64,000 nt of DNA, taken from an uncultured bacterium. Lineage in GTDB: Bacteria; Bipolaricaulota; Bipolaricaulia; UBA7950; UBA9294. Under the pieces are notes generated by a model, which saw nothing but the letters and a program-made list of their open reading frames with translations, made no database searches and was not told the DNA's origin. Below, piece by piece: positions 17,239-25,874 of the stretch; the stretch's first letter is position 1, and every line of letters starts with the position of its first letter. A program made the translations under genes and the position numbers. The stretch is from NCBI GenBank assembly GCA_903857865.1, contig CAIOGO010000008.1, positions 23,232-87,231 on the forward strand, read 5' to 3'.

Positions 17239-18502
17239 GGTCAATGCGAACCTCGCCAATCCGCAGCGGGTCGCCGTCGTGGTAGCCAAGACGGCGAAGC
17301 TCCTTCAGCGCCCCCATCCTTTCCAGGCGATCCGCCAGGTACTCGGGCGCGTCCCGTGTGGACAGTACGAGCTTCCTGGCCGCATTCTCGACTGACCGTC
17401 CAGTGACGACGAAGCCATCCGCAGCGCGAGTTACTTCGAAGCCCGTCTCCCCTTCGTAGCCGTACACGCGACGTCGCGTCGCGGACGGCGCGATGACATC
17501 CTTTGACCTCTCCTCCTCCAATGCGCGGAAGGCACGCTGGATGAGCTCGCGCACTCCCCTCATGGTCGCCACCGAGAGGGGTAGAAGATCAACGCCGGCC
17601 GCGGCGAACGTCTCGCGCATCGCGGCGATCGCGTCCTCCTGCAGGAGATCGCACTTGTTGCCAGCGACGATCTGCGGCCGCTGCGCGAGCGCCGGGTTGA
17701 ATGCCGCAAGCTCGCCATTGATGCGCGCGAGGTCCTCCAGAGGGGTGCGTCCATCCAGGGCCGCAAGATCGACGAGATGGATGAGGACCCTCGTCCGTTC
17801 GACGTGACGAAGGAATCGGTCGCCGAGTCCCCTCCCCGCGTGCGCACCGTCAATCAGTCCAGGCACGTCGACAGCGACAAACTGGTGACGCCCATCGACG
17901 TCGACGACGCCGAGATTCGGCACGAGAGTTGTGAACGGATAGTCGGCGACCTTGGCGCGCTTGCCGGAGATCGACGAGATGAGGCTTGACTTCCCGACGT
18001 TCGGATAGCCGATGATCCCCACGTCGGCGATCAGCCGTAGCTCGAGCTTCAGCGTCCGCGCCTCTCCCGGCAGTCCGCGCTCACAGAGGCGCGGCGTCGT
18101 CCGCGTAGAACTGGCGAAGCTGGAGTTGCCCCGCCCGCCCTCACCGCCTCGCGCGACAACGACCTCGTCGCCTGGCAGCGCAAGGTCGGCGAGCGTCTCG
18201 CCCGTCCCCTCGTCGCGTACCACAGTCCCTACGGGGACATGCACGATGCGATCCTCGCCTCGTGCCCCGGCGCGGTTGTTCGCGCCTCCACTTCCGCCGG
18301 CATCGGCAGCGAAGAGCGGTCGATTCCGGAACGAGTAGAGCGTCGACATGCTGGAGGAAGCCTCGAGAACAACCACGCCACCGGCCGCGCCGTTTCCGCC
18401 GTCCGGTCCCCCGAGCGGGTTGTGACGACTGGCAAGGAAGTGAATGACGCCGCCGCCGCCGCGCCCTCCGCGAACACGAACAGTCGCCTCATCGACGAAC
18501 AT
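17228..18502 (-). CDS. obg: Ribosome-associated GTPase Obg/CgtA
   Basis: A 424-residue GTPase. The N-terminal glycine-rich Obg fold covers about 1-160 (GGRGGGGVIHFL, GGPDGGNG, GGEGGRGN). The G domain carries GYPNVGKSS (G1), DVPGL (G3) and NKCD (G4). A C-terminal OCT domain follows (GFVVTGRSVENAARKL). It acts in late 50S assembly, in line with the rplU and rpmA neighbours. Confidence 0.96.
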   Translation of the reverse strand: MFVDEATVRVRGGRGGGGVIHFLASRHNPLGGPDGGNGAAGGVVVLEASSSMSTLYSFRNRPLFAADAGGSGGANNRAGARGEDRIVHVPVGTVVRDEGTGETLADLALPGDEVVVARGGEGGRGNSSFASSTRTTPRLCERGLPGEARTLKLELRLIADVGIIGYPNVGKSSLISSISGKRAKVADYPFTTLVPNLGVVDVDGRHQFVAVDVPGLIDGAHAGRGLGDRFLRHVERTRVLIHLVDLAALDGRTPLEDLARINGELAAFNPALAQRPQIVAGNKCDLLQEDAIAAMRETFAAAGVDLLPLSVATMRGVRELIQRAFRALEEERSKDVIAPSATRRRVYGYEGETGFEVTRAADGFVVTGRSVENAARKLVLSTRDAPEYLADRLERMGALKELRRLGYHDGDPLRIGEVRIDLAP

Positions 18503-18529
18503 CAGGTTGCAGAGCCTTCCTGAGGCAGC

Positions 18530-18790
18530 CTAGTCTCCTGACTCGGCAGGAAGGACATTGACGATCGTCTTCCCGCGATTCTCGAAGTGCACGGTGCCGG
18601 ACACCATGGCGAAGATCGTAAAGTCCCGGCCCAGTCCGACGTTGCGCCCTGGGTAGTACTTGGTGCCCCGTTGCCGCACGATGATCGAGCCGGCGTTGAC
18701 CCATTCGCCACCGAATCGCTTCACTCCCAACCGCTGGCCTGGGCTGTCGTGCACGTTCTGCGTTGAGCCCGTACTTGTCTTGTGCGCCAT
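18530..18790 (-). CDS. rpmA: 50S ribosomal protein L27, no cleavable extension
   Basis: An 86-residue L27: [21 protein letters not shown] at the N-terminus, then [22 protein letters not shown] and the [15 protein letters not shown] core. The N-terminus starts directly with the short MAHK type. It lacks the nine-residue FF-containing extension that Prp removes in Firmicutes and related phyla. This matters because a Prp-like gene lies just upstream. An AAGGAG Shine-Dalgarno sequence precedes the ATG. Confidence 0.96.
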   Translation of the reverse strand: MAHKTSTGSTQNVHDSPGQRLGVKRFGGEWVNAGSIIVRQRGTKYYPGRNVGLGRDFTIFAMVSGTVHFENRGKTIVNVLPAESGD

Positions 18791-18799
18791 CTCTACTCC

Positions 18800-19126
18800 T
18801 TACAGAACCTCGACCCCGACCGTCTCTTCGTGCAAGGTGACGCTCTTCGCGTGGTCGCGTTCCAGTAGGCGAAACCCAACGACGAGCGTCTCGAGAATCG
18901 CGTCGAGCTCTCGGTCCAAGTGCGGGTCTCCCCGATCGACGACGAGTCTCATGTCGGTGCCGAAGGAACTCTCCACCGAGACGTGGAGGTACTCCTCCAG
19001 GCTTGTCGCCACAGCTTCCAGCAGAGTGGAGACCGTCATCCCGAGGGTCGTCACTTGGCGAATGCCGCGAACGGCAACGCCCATCACACGATTCGTGTCG
19101 TCGCGCTGCACGAGGATCTCGCCCAA
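18800..19126 (-). CDS. Prp (YsxB)-like protein lacking the catalytic His and Cys
   Basis: A 108-residue protein in the classic prp position between rplU and rpmA. It has the Prp pattern: ILVQRDDTNRVMGVAVRG at the N-terminus and DAILETLVVGFRLLERDH at the C-terminus. In active Prp the motif GHA carries the catalytic His and GxDIVCAAV the Cys. Here the matching positions read GIR and GMTVSTLLEAV, so both catalytic residues are missing. It starts at TTG 19126 with GGGAG 5 nt upstream. It probably keeps a non-proteolytic role or is decaying; family membership is inferred from pattern and position. Confidence 0.72.
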   Translation of the reverse strand: MGEILVQRDDTNRVMGVAVRGIRQVTTLGMTVSTLLEAVATSLEEYLHVSVESSFGTDMRLVVDRGDPHLDRELDAILETLVVGFRLLERDHAKSVTLHEETVGVEVL

Positions 19127-19135
19127 CTCGTCTCC

Positions 19136-19450
19136 CTACCCACCGATCGACGTGATCGTCGTGGTCATGATCCCTTGCCGGTGGCCTTGCTTTCGCCGGT
19201 ACCCCTTCTTGGGCTTGTACTTGAAGATGATGATCTTCTCTCCGCGCCGGGTACTGCGAACCTCGCCCTTCACCGTGACGCCGGAGAGGTAGGGAGTTCC
19301 AACCTGGACTCCCTCTTCCGTCACCCAGAGCAGCACCTTGTCGAACTCGACCGTCTGGCCGACGTCGACGTTCGGCAGGAGTTCGTGCTCCAACTCCATG
19401 CCCTGCTCAACCCGGTACTGCCTTCCACACGTCTCGATCACTGCGTACAT
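19136..19450 (-). CDS. rplU: 50S ribosomal protein L21
   Basis: A 104-residue L21 with MYAVIETCGRQYRVEQGMEL at the start, the GTPYLSGVTVKGEV segment and the conserved FKYKPKKGYRRKQGHRQ tail. ATG 19450 is preferred; GTG 19459 is three codons upstream. It leads rplU-prp-rpmA-obg. Confidence 0.95.
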   Translation of the reverse strand: MYAVIETCGRQYRVEQGMELEHELLPNVDVGQTVEFDKVLLWVTEEGVQVGTPYLSGVTVKGEVRSTRRGEKIIIFKYKPKKGYRRKQGHRQGIMTTTITSIGG

Positions 19451-19505
19451 CGATTTCACCCCAATCAGGAGCAGATTCTAGCGGTACCGTCTCGACCCTG
19501 CAACA

Positions 19506-21488
19506 CTACCTCACCGCACAGCCTGGATCGACGGGCCTGTCCGGCCCAATGAGAGCCGTCGTCCTTCCCTGCGTCGCCAAGATCATGACCTCCGAGCGCA
19601 CGCCGCGAATGGCCCGCGGTTCAAGGTTCGCTAGGACGACGACCGACCGCCCAACGAGCGCCTCCGCCTCGTACGATCCGCGCAGCCCGGCGACGCACGT
19701 GCGCACTCCGGTTCCAAGATCCACCGAGAGACGCCACAGCCGCTCGGCGCCTTCGACCGGCTGCACGTCGCGGACCACGCCAACCCGCAGGTCCAGTCGC
19801 TCGAAGTCCTCGTATCGAACAACGTTCGCGGAGTCCGCCGCGATCGGCTCCGACCCAGGTGCCTGCGGCCCCTGTCCCTCGATCTTCGCCCGAATCTCGG
19901 CGATATCGATTCGTTGGAGCAGAATCCGCTCGTCGCGGAGCTTGCGGCCCCCCACGGGAGTGTCCACGTCCTCCCAGCGCGGCCGCTCGAATCCGAGAAC
20001 GCGCAGCACCCCGCCAGCGAAGCCGGGAACGTAGGGCAGGAAGAGGATGGCGAGCGTCTTCGCAATCTCGACGCCTCCAGCCACCGCCGTCGCGTCGTTC
20101 GTCGACCACGCCTTCTTTCGCTGCACGTACTCATTGCCGAACACGGCCAAGTCGCACGCTGCGCGCAACGCTTGTCCGAGCATCCCCTGGTCGATCGCCG
20201 TCTCGTACGCCGCCACCACCGCGGCGATCCGCGCCGCAACTTCGGCGTCGGCCGCCGCCGTCGGAACGACCCCCTCGAACCGCGACTGAACGAACGCGAC
20301 GACACGGTTGATGAGGTTGGCGACGTTCGATATCAGAATACCGTTGACCGCCTTCTCCAACTCCTCCCACGAGAAGTCCACATCCCGCGCCTCGGGTCGG
20401 TTGTAGAGCAGGTAGAACCGCCACAACTCGGCATCCATCACCCGCAGCGCATCGTCGCAGTAGAGACCCACGCCGCGCGTCTTCGAGAAACTCTCCCCGC
20501 CGATCCAGTTGAGGTACTCCGTCGCGGCAATCTGATCCGGTAGGTGATAGCCGCCGTTCGTCGCGGAGAGCAGCGCCGGGAGGATGAGCGAGTGGAACGT
20601 GATGTTGTCCTTGCCCATGGTGTAGATCTGATGGACGTCGTCGCCGAACCAGTACCCCCGCCACTCGCTCCCGCCGCGGAAGTGCTCGATGACGGCCGAG
20701 ACGTACCCGAGCACCGCCTCGCCCCACACGTAGATGACTTTCCCCTCCGCGCCGTGGAACGGTGCGGGGATTCCCCAGTCGATGTCGCGCGTGATGGCCC
20801 GCGGGCGCAGCCCGTCGTCGATCATCTGCTGCGTGAACCAGCGCACGTTGCCCTGGAACCCGCGCGCGGCCACGTACTCGCGCAGAGCAAGGCACAGCTT
20901 CGGCAGGTCGAGATACCAATGCCTCGTCCCGCGGAACTCGATCTCCCGCCGACCGCAGAAGCTGCACACCGGGTTGATCAGCTCCTCGGGCTCAAGCATC
21001 GTCCCGCACGCGTCGCACTGATCTCCCAGTGCGTGCCCCGATCCGCAGCGCGGACACGTTCCGCTGATCAGCCGATCGGCAAGGAACCGCTTGCAGTCCC
21101 GGCAGTAGGCGCGGAGCTCCTCCTCCGTGCGGATGTAGCCGTTCTCTTCCATCCGCAGGTACGCGTCACGTACGAACGCCGTGTGCGTCTCCGACATGGT
21201 CGTCGAGTAGTTGTCGAAGACGATTCCGAACGCGTCGAGGATTCTCTTGATGCCTTCATGGTTACGCGTCGCCAGCTCGATCGGCGTGACCCCCGCCTTT
21301 CGCGCTTCGAACTCGATCCGCGTCCCGTGCGCGTCGGACCCAGAGACATAGAGGACCTCCCGCCCGCGCAGACGGTAGTAGCGCGCGAAGACGTCGCCCG
21401 ACAAGAGCGAGCTCACAAGGTTCCCGAGATGCGGAAGCCCGGAAGCATACGGCCAGGCGCTACAGACGAGCACTCTTCGCTTGTCCAC
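19506..21488 (-). CDS. metG: Methionyl-tRNA synthetase with C-terminal tRNA-binding domain
   Basis: A 660-residue class I synthetase starting at GTG 21488. It has CSAWPYASGLPHLGN (HIGH motif as HLGN) and a connective domain with two four-Cys knuckles at about residues 127-177. The signature loop reads ESFSKTRGVG instead of KMSKS: the first Lys is Ser, the second Lys is kept. The C-terminal 110 residues are an EMAP/Trbp-like dimerisation and tRNA-binding domain (RVGVVRDVQPVEGAERLWRL, VVLANLEPRAIRGV). It heads the minus-strand operon behind a good promoter. Confidence 0.94.
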   Translation of the reverse strand: MDKRRVLVCSAWPYASGLPHLGNLVSSLLSGDVFARYYRLRGREVLYVSGSDAHGTRIEFEARKAGVTPIELATRNHEGIKRILDAFGIVFDNYSTTMSETHTAFVRDAYLRMEENGYIRTEEELRAYCRDCKRFLADRLISGTCPRCGSGHALGDQCDACGTMLEPEELINPVCSFCGRREIEFRGTRHWYLDLPKLCLALREYVAARGFQGNVRWFTQQMIDDGLRPRAITRDIDWGIPAPFHGAEGKVIYVWGEAVLGYVSAVIEHFRGGSEWRGYWFGDDVHQIYTMGKDNITFHSLILPALLSATNGGYHLPDQIAATEYLNWIGGESFSKTRGVGLYCDDALRVMDAELWRFYLLYNRPEARDVDFSWEELEKAVNGILISNVANLINRVVAFVQSRFEGVVPTAAADAEVAARIAAVVAAYETAIDQGMLGQALRAACDLAVFGNEYVQRKKAWSTNDATAVAGGVEIAKTLAILFLPYVPGFAGGVLRVLGFERPRWEDVDTPVGGRKLRDERILLQRIDIAEIRAKIEGQGPQAPGSEPIAADSANVVRYEDFERLDLRVGVVRDVQPVEGAERLWRLSVDLGTGVRTCVAGLRGSYEAEALVGRSVVVLANLEPRAIRGVRSEVMILATQGRTTALIGPDRPVDPGCAVR

Positions 21489-21523
21489 AGAAAGGTTCCC
21501 CCTTGCGTGCAGGTCGAGGCGCG

Positions 21524-21551
21524 ATTATAGCGGCCGGATGAGTTGCGGCAA
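21524..21551 (-). promoter_or_regulatory. Sigma70-like promoter of the metG operon
   Basis: On the minus strand TTGCCG (21551-21546), 16-nt spacer, perfect TATAAT (21529-21524), 36 nt upstream of the metG GTG. Confidence 0.7.
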
Positions 21552-21581
21552 AGGGTGGCGGGGTTGCGTTCCCGATCCGAC

Positions 21582-21595
21582 CGAGGTATACCTCG
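21582..21595. promoter_or_regulatory. 14-bp perfect palindrome, possible operator
   Basis: CGAGGTATACCTCG reads the same on both strands and lies 8 nt before the MoaD-like ATG. It also covers the place expected for its ribosome site, so it could bind a dimeric regulator or form a short hairpin. Confidence 0.35.
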
Positions 21596-21603
21596 ATCTC
21601 ATC

Positions 21604-21915
21604 ATGAACAAGAAAGGGCCTGCGGTGCCGGTGGACGAAGGCACGGTGACGATTCGCGTCTTTGGGGGATTGCGCGAGCTGACCGGGCGCGCCCCTCTCG
21701 CGGTCCCCGTGCGCCAGGCCTCAACGGTCACCGCGCTTCTTTCGTTCCTCGATCGCGAGCACGCCAAGCTCGCCGAGGCCTTGCGCAACGGGATTCGCGA
21801 CGGCTACCTCAACATCCTCGTCAACGGACGCAACGTCCGATTCCTCTCCGAGGGCACAACGCCCCTCGCGGACGGCGACACGGTCGCCTTCCTCCCCCCG
21901 ATCGGCGGCGGGTAG
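21604..21915 (+). CDS. MoaD/ThiS-family ubiquitin-like sulfur carrier protein
   Basis: A 103-residue beta-grasp protein. The end is VAFLPPIGGG; MoaD and ThiS proteins end in the di-Gly that is adenylated and thiocarboxylated, and here there is one extra Gly. Other family features are the VTIRVFGGLRELTG strand and LVNGRNVRFL. ATG 21604 is chosen because upstream residues have no family match. No molybdopterin or thiamine gene is nearby, so its pathway cannot be assigned. Confidence 0.8.
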   Translation: MNKKGPAVPVDEGTVTIRVFGGLRELTGRAPLAVPVRQASTVTALLSFLDREHAKLAEALRNGIRDGYLNILVNGRNVRFLSEGTTPLADGDTVAFLPPIGGG

Positions 21916-21923
21916 GCGACCGG

Positions 21924-24900
21924 CTAGAAGTCGACGGCGACGGTGAGCTCTGCGACCAGCCCGTGGAAGGCATCGACCGAGGTCTTGATCCCCCCACGAT
22001 ACGCGAGCCCGAGCGAGAGGCTCCACGTCGAGGAGAGCATGACGTCGGTCGAGACTCCCACCTGCCAGTTCGCGCTGTCCTTAGCGCTTTCCCGGCGCCA
22101 ATCCCCCGCGAGATCGGCGCGCAAGACCACCGCGGGGGTTCCCGCAGCCCCGGCGTCTCGGAGTGCCGGGATCCATGCCGCCAAGACGCTCGTCACGTCT
22201 TGCGAGTAGGAGTTGTCGAGCGTCATGTTCATCGATCCGGAATCCTGGAACCGCCCCGTGATGGCGAGCGATTCCGACGAGCCGTCCGCACCGGACCACG
22301 TGAGCCGACCGTTCACGGAGTGCGTCATCGAGGCCTTCGAACCCTGCCCTTCGACTCGCGTCACGCTTCGCGCCCCGGTGTAGCTCAACGAAGGCCGCAG
22401 CCCCACAATTCCCGAGTAGCTTACGGTGGACGTCAGCTTCTCGGACCACCGCTCGACGGCCGTCCCAAGGCCGGACACGTCCATCGACGCCACCGTCCGC
22501 GTCGTCCACTCGTCCGCCCCGACCCGTACACTGAGCCGTCCCGACAACGCCGTGGCCCCCTTCTCATGCCCTCCCTCGAGGTTGAACGTCGGCGCCACCG
22601 TCCACGCCCCAAGGTCGAACGCGGTCGTGCTGACACCAAGCGTGGCCTTGTGGGCAAAGGAGGCGGCTGCCGCGGAGAGCGACCGCGACGAGTCGAGCTC
22701 GTACGTGCCGGACATCCCCATTCCCAGCGCATCGAGCGACGCCTGCGTGTTCCACGTCCAGCTCTCGCTGCCCGTCGCTCCCGCGCTGGTGATGCGGACC
22801 GGGCGTTGCCAGGAGAACGACGTCCGCACGTCCGGGAGCACGTCGAGGGAGACGTTCGCCGAGAGCTGCGTCTCGCGCCGCAGCGGTCGTCCAGCATCCC
22901 AATAGAAATCCTCTCCCCACGCGATCGACAGGCTGAGCGCATCGTCGAAGAGTTGATGATCTACGCCAACATCGTACGAGAGGTCGCGCGATTCGAACCC
23001 ACGCTCGGCCGCGGCGGTATCCTCGGCCTGGTAGTCGATGACGAGCGAGATCTGAGGGCCGAACGAGCCTTGGAGTGCGACTCGGCTATCGACCGTCGTT
23101 TGGGCATCGTCGGAGTCGATGTCGGACATCTCGTAGCTGTGGTCGAAGGAGATCGTTGCCGCGGGTCCCACCTCGATCTCCGACGCCACCGACCACCCCC
23201 CGGTGTTGTCCCGGCCGCTCGCGTCGATGGCGCGGAACCCCGGAAGGACACGATCCACGCTCCCGGTGATCGAGAACCCATCGCCCTCATGGTCGAAGGA
23301 TCCGTGCGCCATCCAGCCGGAGTTCGAGTGCTCCTTGGGCACCGAGTCGGCGTACACGTGGGGATTCCATGGATCGATCGTCGTCGTCGCCGCGCCGTAG
23401 ACAACGTCCGCGTCTCCCCGGCGCCACACGAGCAGCTCTCCGTCAAGATTCCCCGCGGATGCGACCCACAACGCGCCATCTCCGTAGCGGATCGCGGTGA
23501 TCGTCCACTCGCCGTAGACGACACTGCCGTCGGAGACGCGCGTCAGCCCCCCCTCGCTGCCGTAGAAGACATCGCCGTCCGCGCTCTCGACCGCGAGGAC
23601 GGCCTCCCCGAAGGTGATCCAGCCGGTGCTCGCCCCGCCGGCGAACGTCTGTAGGCCCGATTCGCCCGCGGCGTACAGCGTCTCCCCGTCGCTCGCGAGG
23701 TCGTTGACCGCCGATCCTGTGCCGCCCACCGGCGAGGCCGCGCCCGTCGACATGTCGACGCGGACCAGGCCGTCTGTTGTGCCAGCGTAGAGTTCGCCGT
23801 CGTGCACGCAGAGCGCCCGAATGCCCTCCAAGAGAGGATCTTGGTACGCGGCCCAAGCCTCCGGATCGGCCAACTCGTCCACTCCGACGCGGAAGAGGCC
23901 GTCGTCCGTCCCGATCCAGAGTGCGTCGTCCACCACAAGCAGGGCGTGCACCGAGACTTCGAGGAGCCCTTCGTACTCCCCGTAGCTGGACCAGTTCGCT
24001 ACCTTGTCGAGCGGCGCGACGCCCGTCAGCTGCAGCACGGTCAGCCCGCCTTCGGTTCCGAAGTAGGCCCGATCGCCATCGATGACGATCGCCCGCACCT
24101 CTCGCCCCGACAGGCCGTTCGCGGTGCCGTACGATCGCCAGGTGCCGTCGCTGTACGCGACGAATCCCCCGTCGTTCCCGACGAAGGTGTAGTCGTCCGC
24201 GACGGCGATCGCATGGACGCGGTTCGGCACCCGCTCCCGCGCGTTGTCGTCGTAGGGGAAGAGATCGTTCGTGTAGCCCACGTCGAAGTCGGCGTCCAAG
24301 TCGGGAAGGGAGATGGTCCCGCTCAATCCGACCACGGTCTGCTCGTTCGGCATGACCTTCACGCTCTCCGGGTCTGCCACGGACCCCCGTTCATCCGCGC
24401 CGCGAAGCAGATACGCGTCGACCGAGATCGTCTCGCCAAGGGGCACGCTGGCCGTCGCGCCGTAGAACCCTCGCGTATAGGCCCCTGATCCGCCGCTGTA
24501 TCGCTCGAACTCCACATCGAGAGAGTCGCTCGGCCCGATCTCGACGAGCAGACCGAGCATGCCGATCTCGTAGTCGATCACGTACTCGACATCGCGCGTC
24601 AGCACGCGGCCTGCCATCGTCACACGCTCGCTCGCCGGGATGACGGCGGCTCCGAGCAGGTACGTGCCCCCCGTGACCGCGTACGAAAACGAGACCTGCA
24701 GCTGGGCCTCGGCGTCGAGGAAGAAACTGTCGGGAAACGCCACCTCCAGGATCCCCTGATCTGCATACACGGTAGTTGCGTAGCCTTCGAGCGCCAGATC
24801 GTCCGTCAAAACGAACTCGTCGCCCCCGACGCTCACGGCGACGGAGACCGAGTCCTCCTCGATCTTCGTCCGCCCCAAGTCATAGAACCTGCGCCAGCGA

Positions 24901-25859
24901 AGATCGCTGAGACGGTGCTCCTCGTCGCCGACAGCGAGCACGGCGAATGCCTTGACAGCCGTCAGGAACTCATCCTCCACGTCGCTCCCCACGACGAACG
25001 GGTACGACAGGGTCGACTCCTCGTCGCTCTGGTTGTAGGTTCGGATGGCCTCGCGAATGGCGTTGCGCACGAGGTTGGTCGGCCTGATCTCAAGGAGAAA
25101 CGACTGAGATGTCTCCCCGACCACGACGAACTCGTACTCGTCCAGTGTCCTCCCGGCGAACGCCGACAAAGCCACTCCGAGCTCGCTCACGCCGTACCGT
25201 TCCAGGACACTCGAGAGCTCGGCCGACGCCTCGAGGCGCAACTGGACCTCCGTGAAGCCGTCGACAAACAGACCCTGTAGCTCGAAGAAACCGAGTCCCG
25301 CGAGACTCGACGCGTAAGAGACGTCTTCATCCCCCTCGTTGCCGGCGAACAGACTCTCGTCGAGCGCCGTCTCGCCGATGAAGCTTCGCGAATCCTGTAC
25401 CCCCGAAAGGCGCGACGCCATTCCGGCAACGGATCCGCCATCCCACGAGAAGTCGAGCCTCGCGCCCTTCATCGTGAGGCTGCCGCCAAAGAAGCTCCCC
25501 ATGCTCGGAGCCGTGAAGTCGCCGAGAACGCCGTGCAGGTTGTCCATGTCCAGGTTGAGCGAGAGGGACTGGAGGTCGGAAGATTCCTGATCGTCGAAGT
25601 GCCCCTCCACGCGGAAGATCGACAGCGCCGTGGCGGTGAAGTCGACGGCCATCGTTTGGTCGAGCGTCAGTTGGCCCGTCCCGATCGACGCGCCGGCCAG
25701 GGCGAGCGCGTCGCCAAAGCCGTACCGCACCGTCCACGTCTTGCGCCCATCAAGTTCCACCTTCCAGGACTCCTGGGACGGCGTTTGCTGGCCCGACACG
25801 ACCGTCCCAACGACCGCGGCGAGGAGCGCCGCCGCAACCCACAGGCTCGTCTTGTTCAT
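21924..25859 (-). CDS. Large outer-membrane protein with an embedded beta-propeller
   Basis: A 1311-residue exported protein. A signal peptide (MNKTSLWVAAALLAAVVG) is followed by a beta-rich N-terminal region to about residue 540. Residues about 540-835 are seven-bladed-propeller-like repeats of the two-component-regulator propeller type: FVGNDGGFVAYSDGTW, YFGTEGGLTVL, WIGTDDGLFRV, YAGTTDGLVRV and so on. The C-terminal 470 residues have the alternating pattern of an outer-membrane barrel and end in Phe (TVAVDF). This suggests a surface or periplasmic sensor or scaffold inserted in a barrel protein. The gene lies next to another barrel protein and a secreted protease. Confidence 0.75.
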   Translation of the reverse strand: MNKTSLWVAAALLAAVVGTVVSGQQTPSQESWKVELDGRKTWTVRYGFGDALALAGASIGTGQLTLDQTMAVDFTATALSIFRVEGHFDDQESSDLQSLSLNLDMDNLHGVLGDFTAPSMGSFFGGSLTMKGARLDFSWDGGSVAGMASRLSGVQDSRSFIGETALDESLFAGNEGDEDVSYASSLAGLGFFELQGLFVDGFTEVQLRLEASAELSSVLERYGVSELGVALSAFAGRTLDEYEFVVVGETSQSFLLEIRPTNLVRNAIREAIRTYNQSDEESTLSYPFVVGSDVEDEFLTAVKAFAVLAVGDEEHRLSDLRWRRFYDLGRTKIEEDSVSVAVSVGGDEFVLTDDLALEGYATTVYADQGILEVAFPDSFFLDAEAQLQVSFSYAVTGGTYLLGAAVIPASERVTMAGRVLTRDVEYVIDYEIGMLGLLVEIGPSDSLDVEFERYSGGSGAYTRGFYGATASVPLGETISVDAYLLRGADERGSVADPESVKVMPNEQTVVGLSGTISLPDLDADFDVGYTNDLFPYDDNARERVPNRVHAIAVADDYTFVGNDGGFVAYSDGTWRSYGTANGLSGREVRAIVIDGDRAYFGTEGGLTVLQLTGVAPLDKVANWSSYGEYEGLLEVSVHALLVVDDALWIGTDDGLFRVGVDELADPEAWAAYQDPLLEGIRALCVHDGELYAGTTDGLVRVDMSTGAASPVGGTGSAVNDLASDGETLYAAGESGLQTFAGGASTGWITFGEAVLAVESADGDVFYGSEGGLTRVSDGSVVYGEWTITAIRYGDGALWVASAGNLDGELLVWRRGDADVVYGAATTTIDPWNPHVYADSVPKEHSNSGWMAHGSFDHEGDGFSITGSVDRVLPGFRAIDASGRDNTGGWSVASEIEVGPAATISFDHSYEMSDIDSDDAQTTVDSRVALQGSFGPQISLVIDYQAEDTAAAERGFESRDLSYDVGVDHQLFDDALSLSIAWGEDFYWDAGRPLRRETQLSANVSLDVLPDVRTSFSWQRPVRITSAGATGSESWTWNTQASLDALGMGMSGTYELDSSRSLSAAAASFAHKATLGVSTTAFDLGAWTVAPTFNLEGGHEKGATALSGRLSVRVGADEWTTRTVASMDVSGLGTAVERWSEKLTSTVSYSGIVGLRPSLSYTGARSVTRVEGQGSKASMTHSVNGRLTWSGADGSSESLAITGRFQDSGSMNMTLDNSYSQDVTSVLAAWIPALRDAGAAGTPAVVLRADLAGDWRRESAKDSANWQVGVSTDVMLSSTWSLSLGLAYRGGIKTSVDAFHGLVAELTVAVDF

Positions 25860-25874
25860 CTCGTCTCCACTCTT

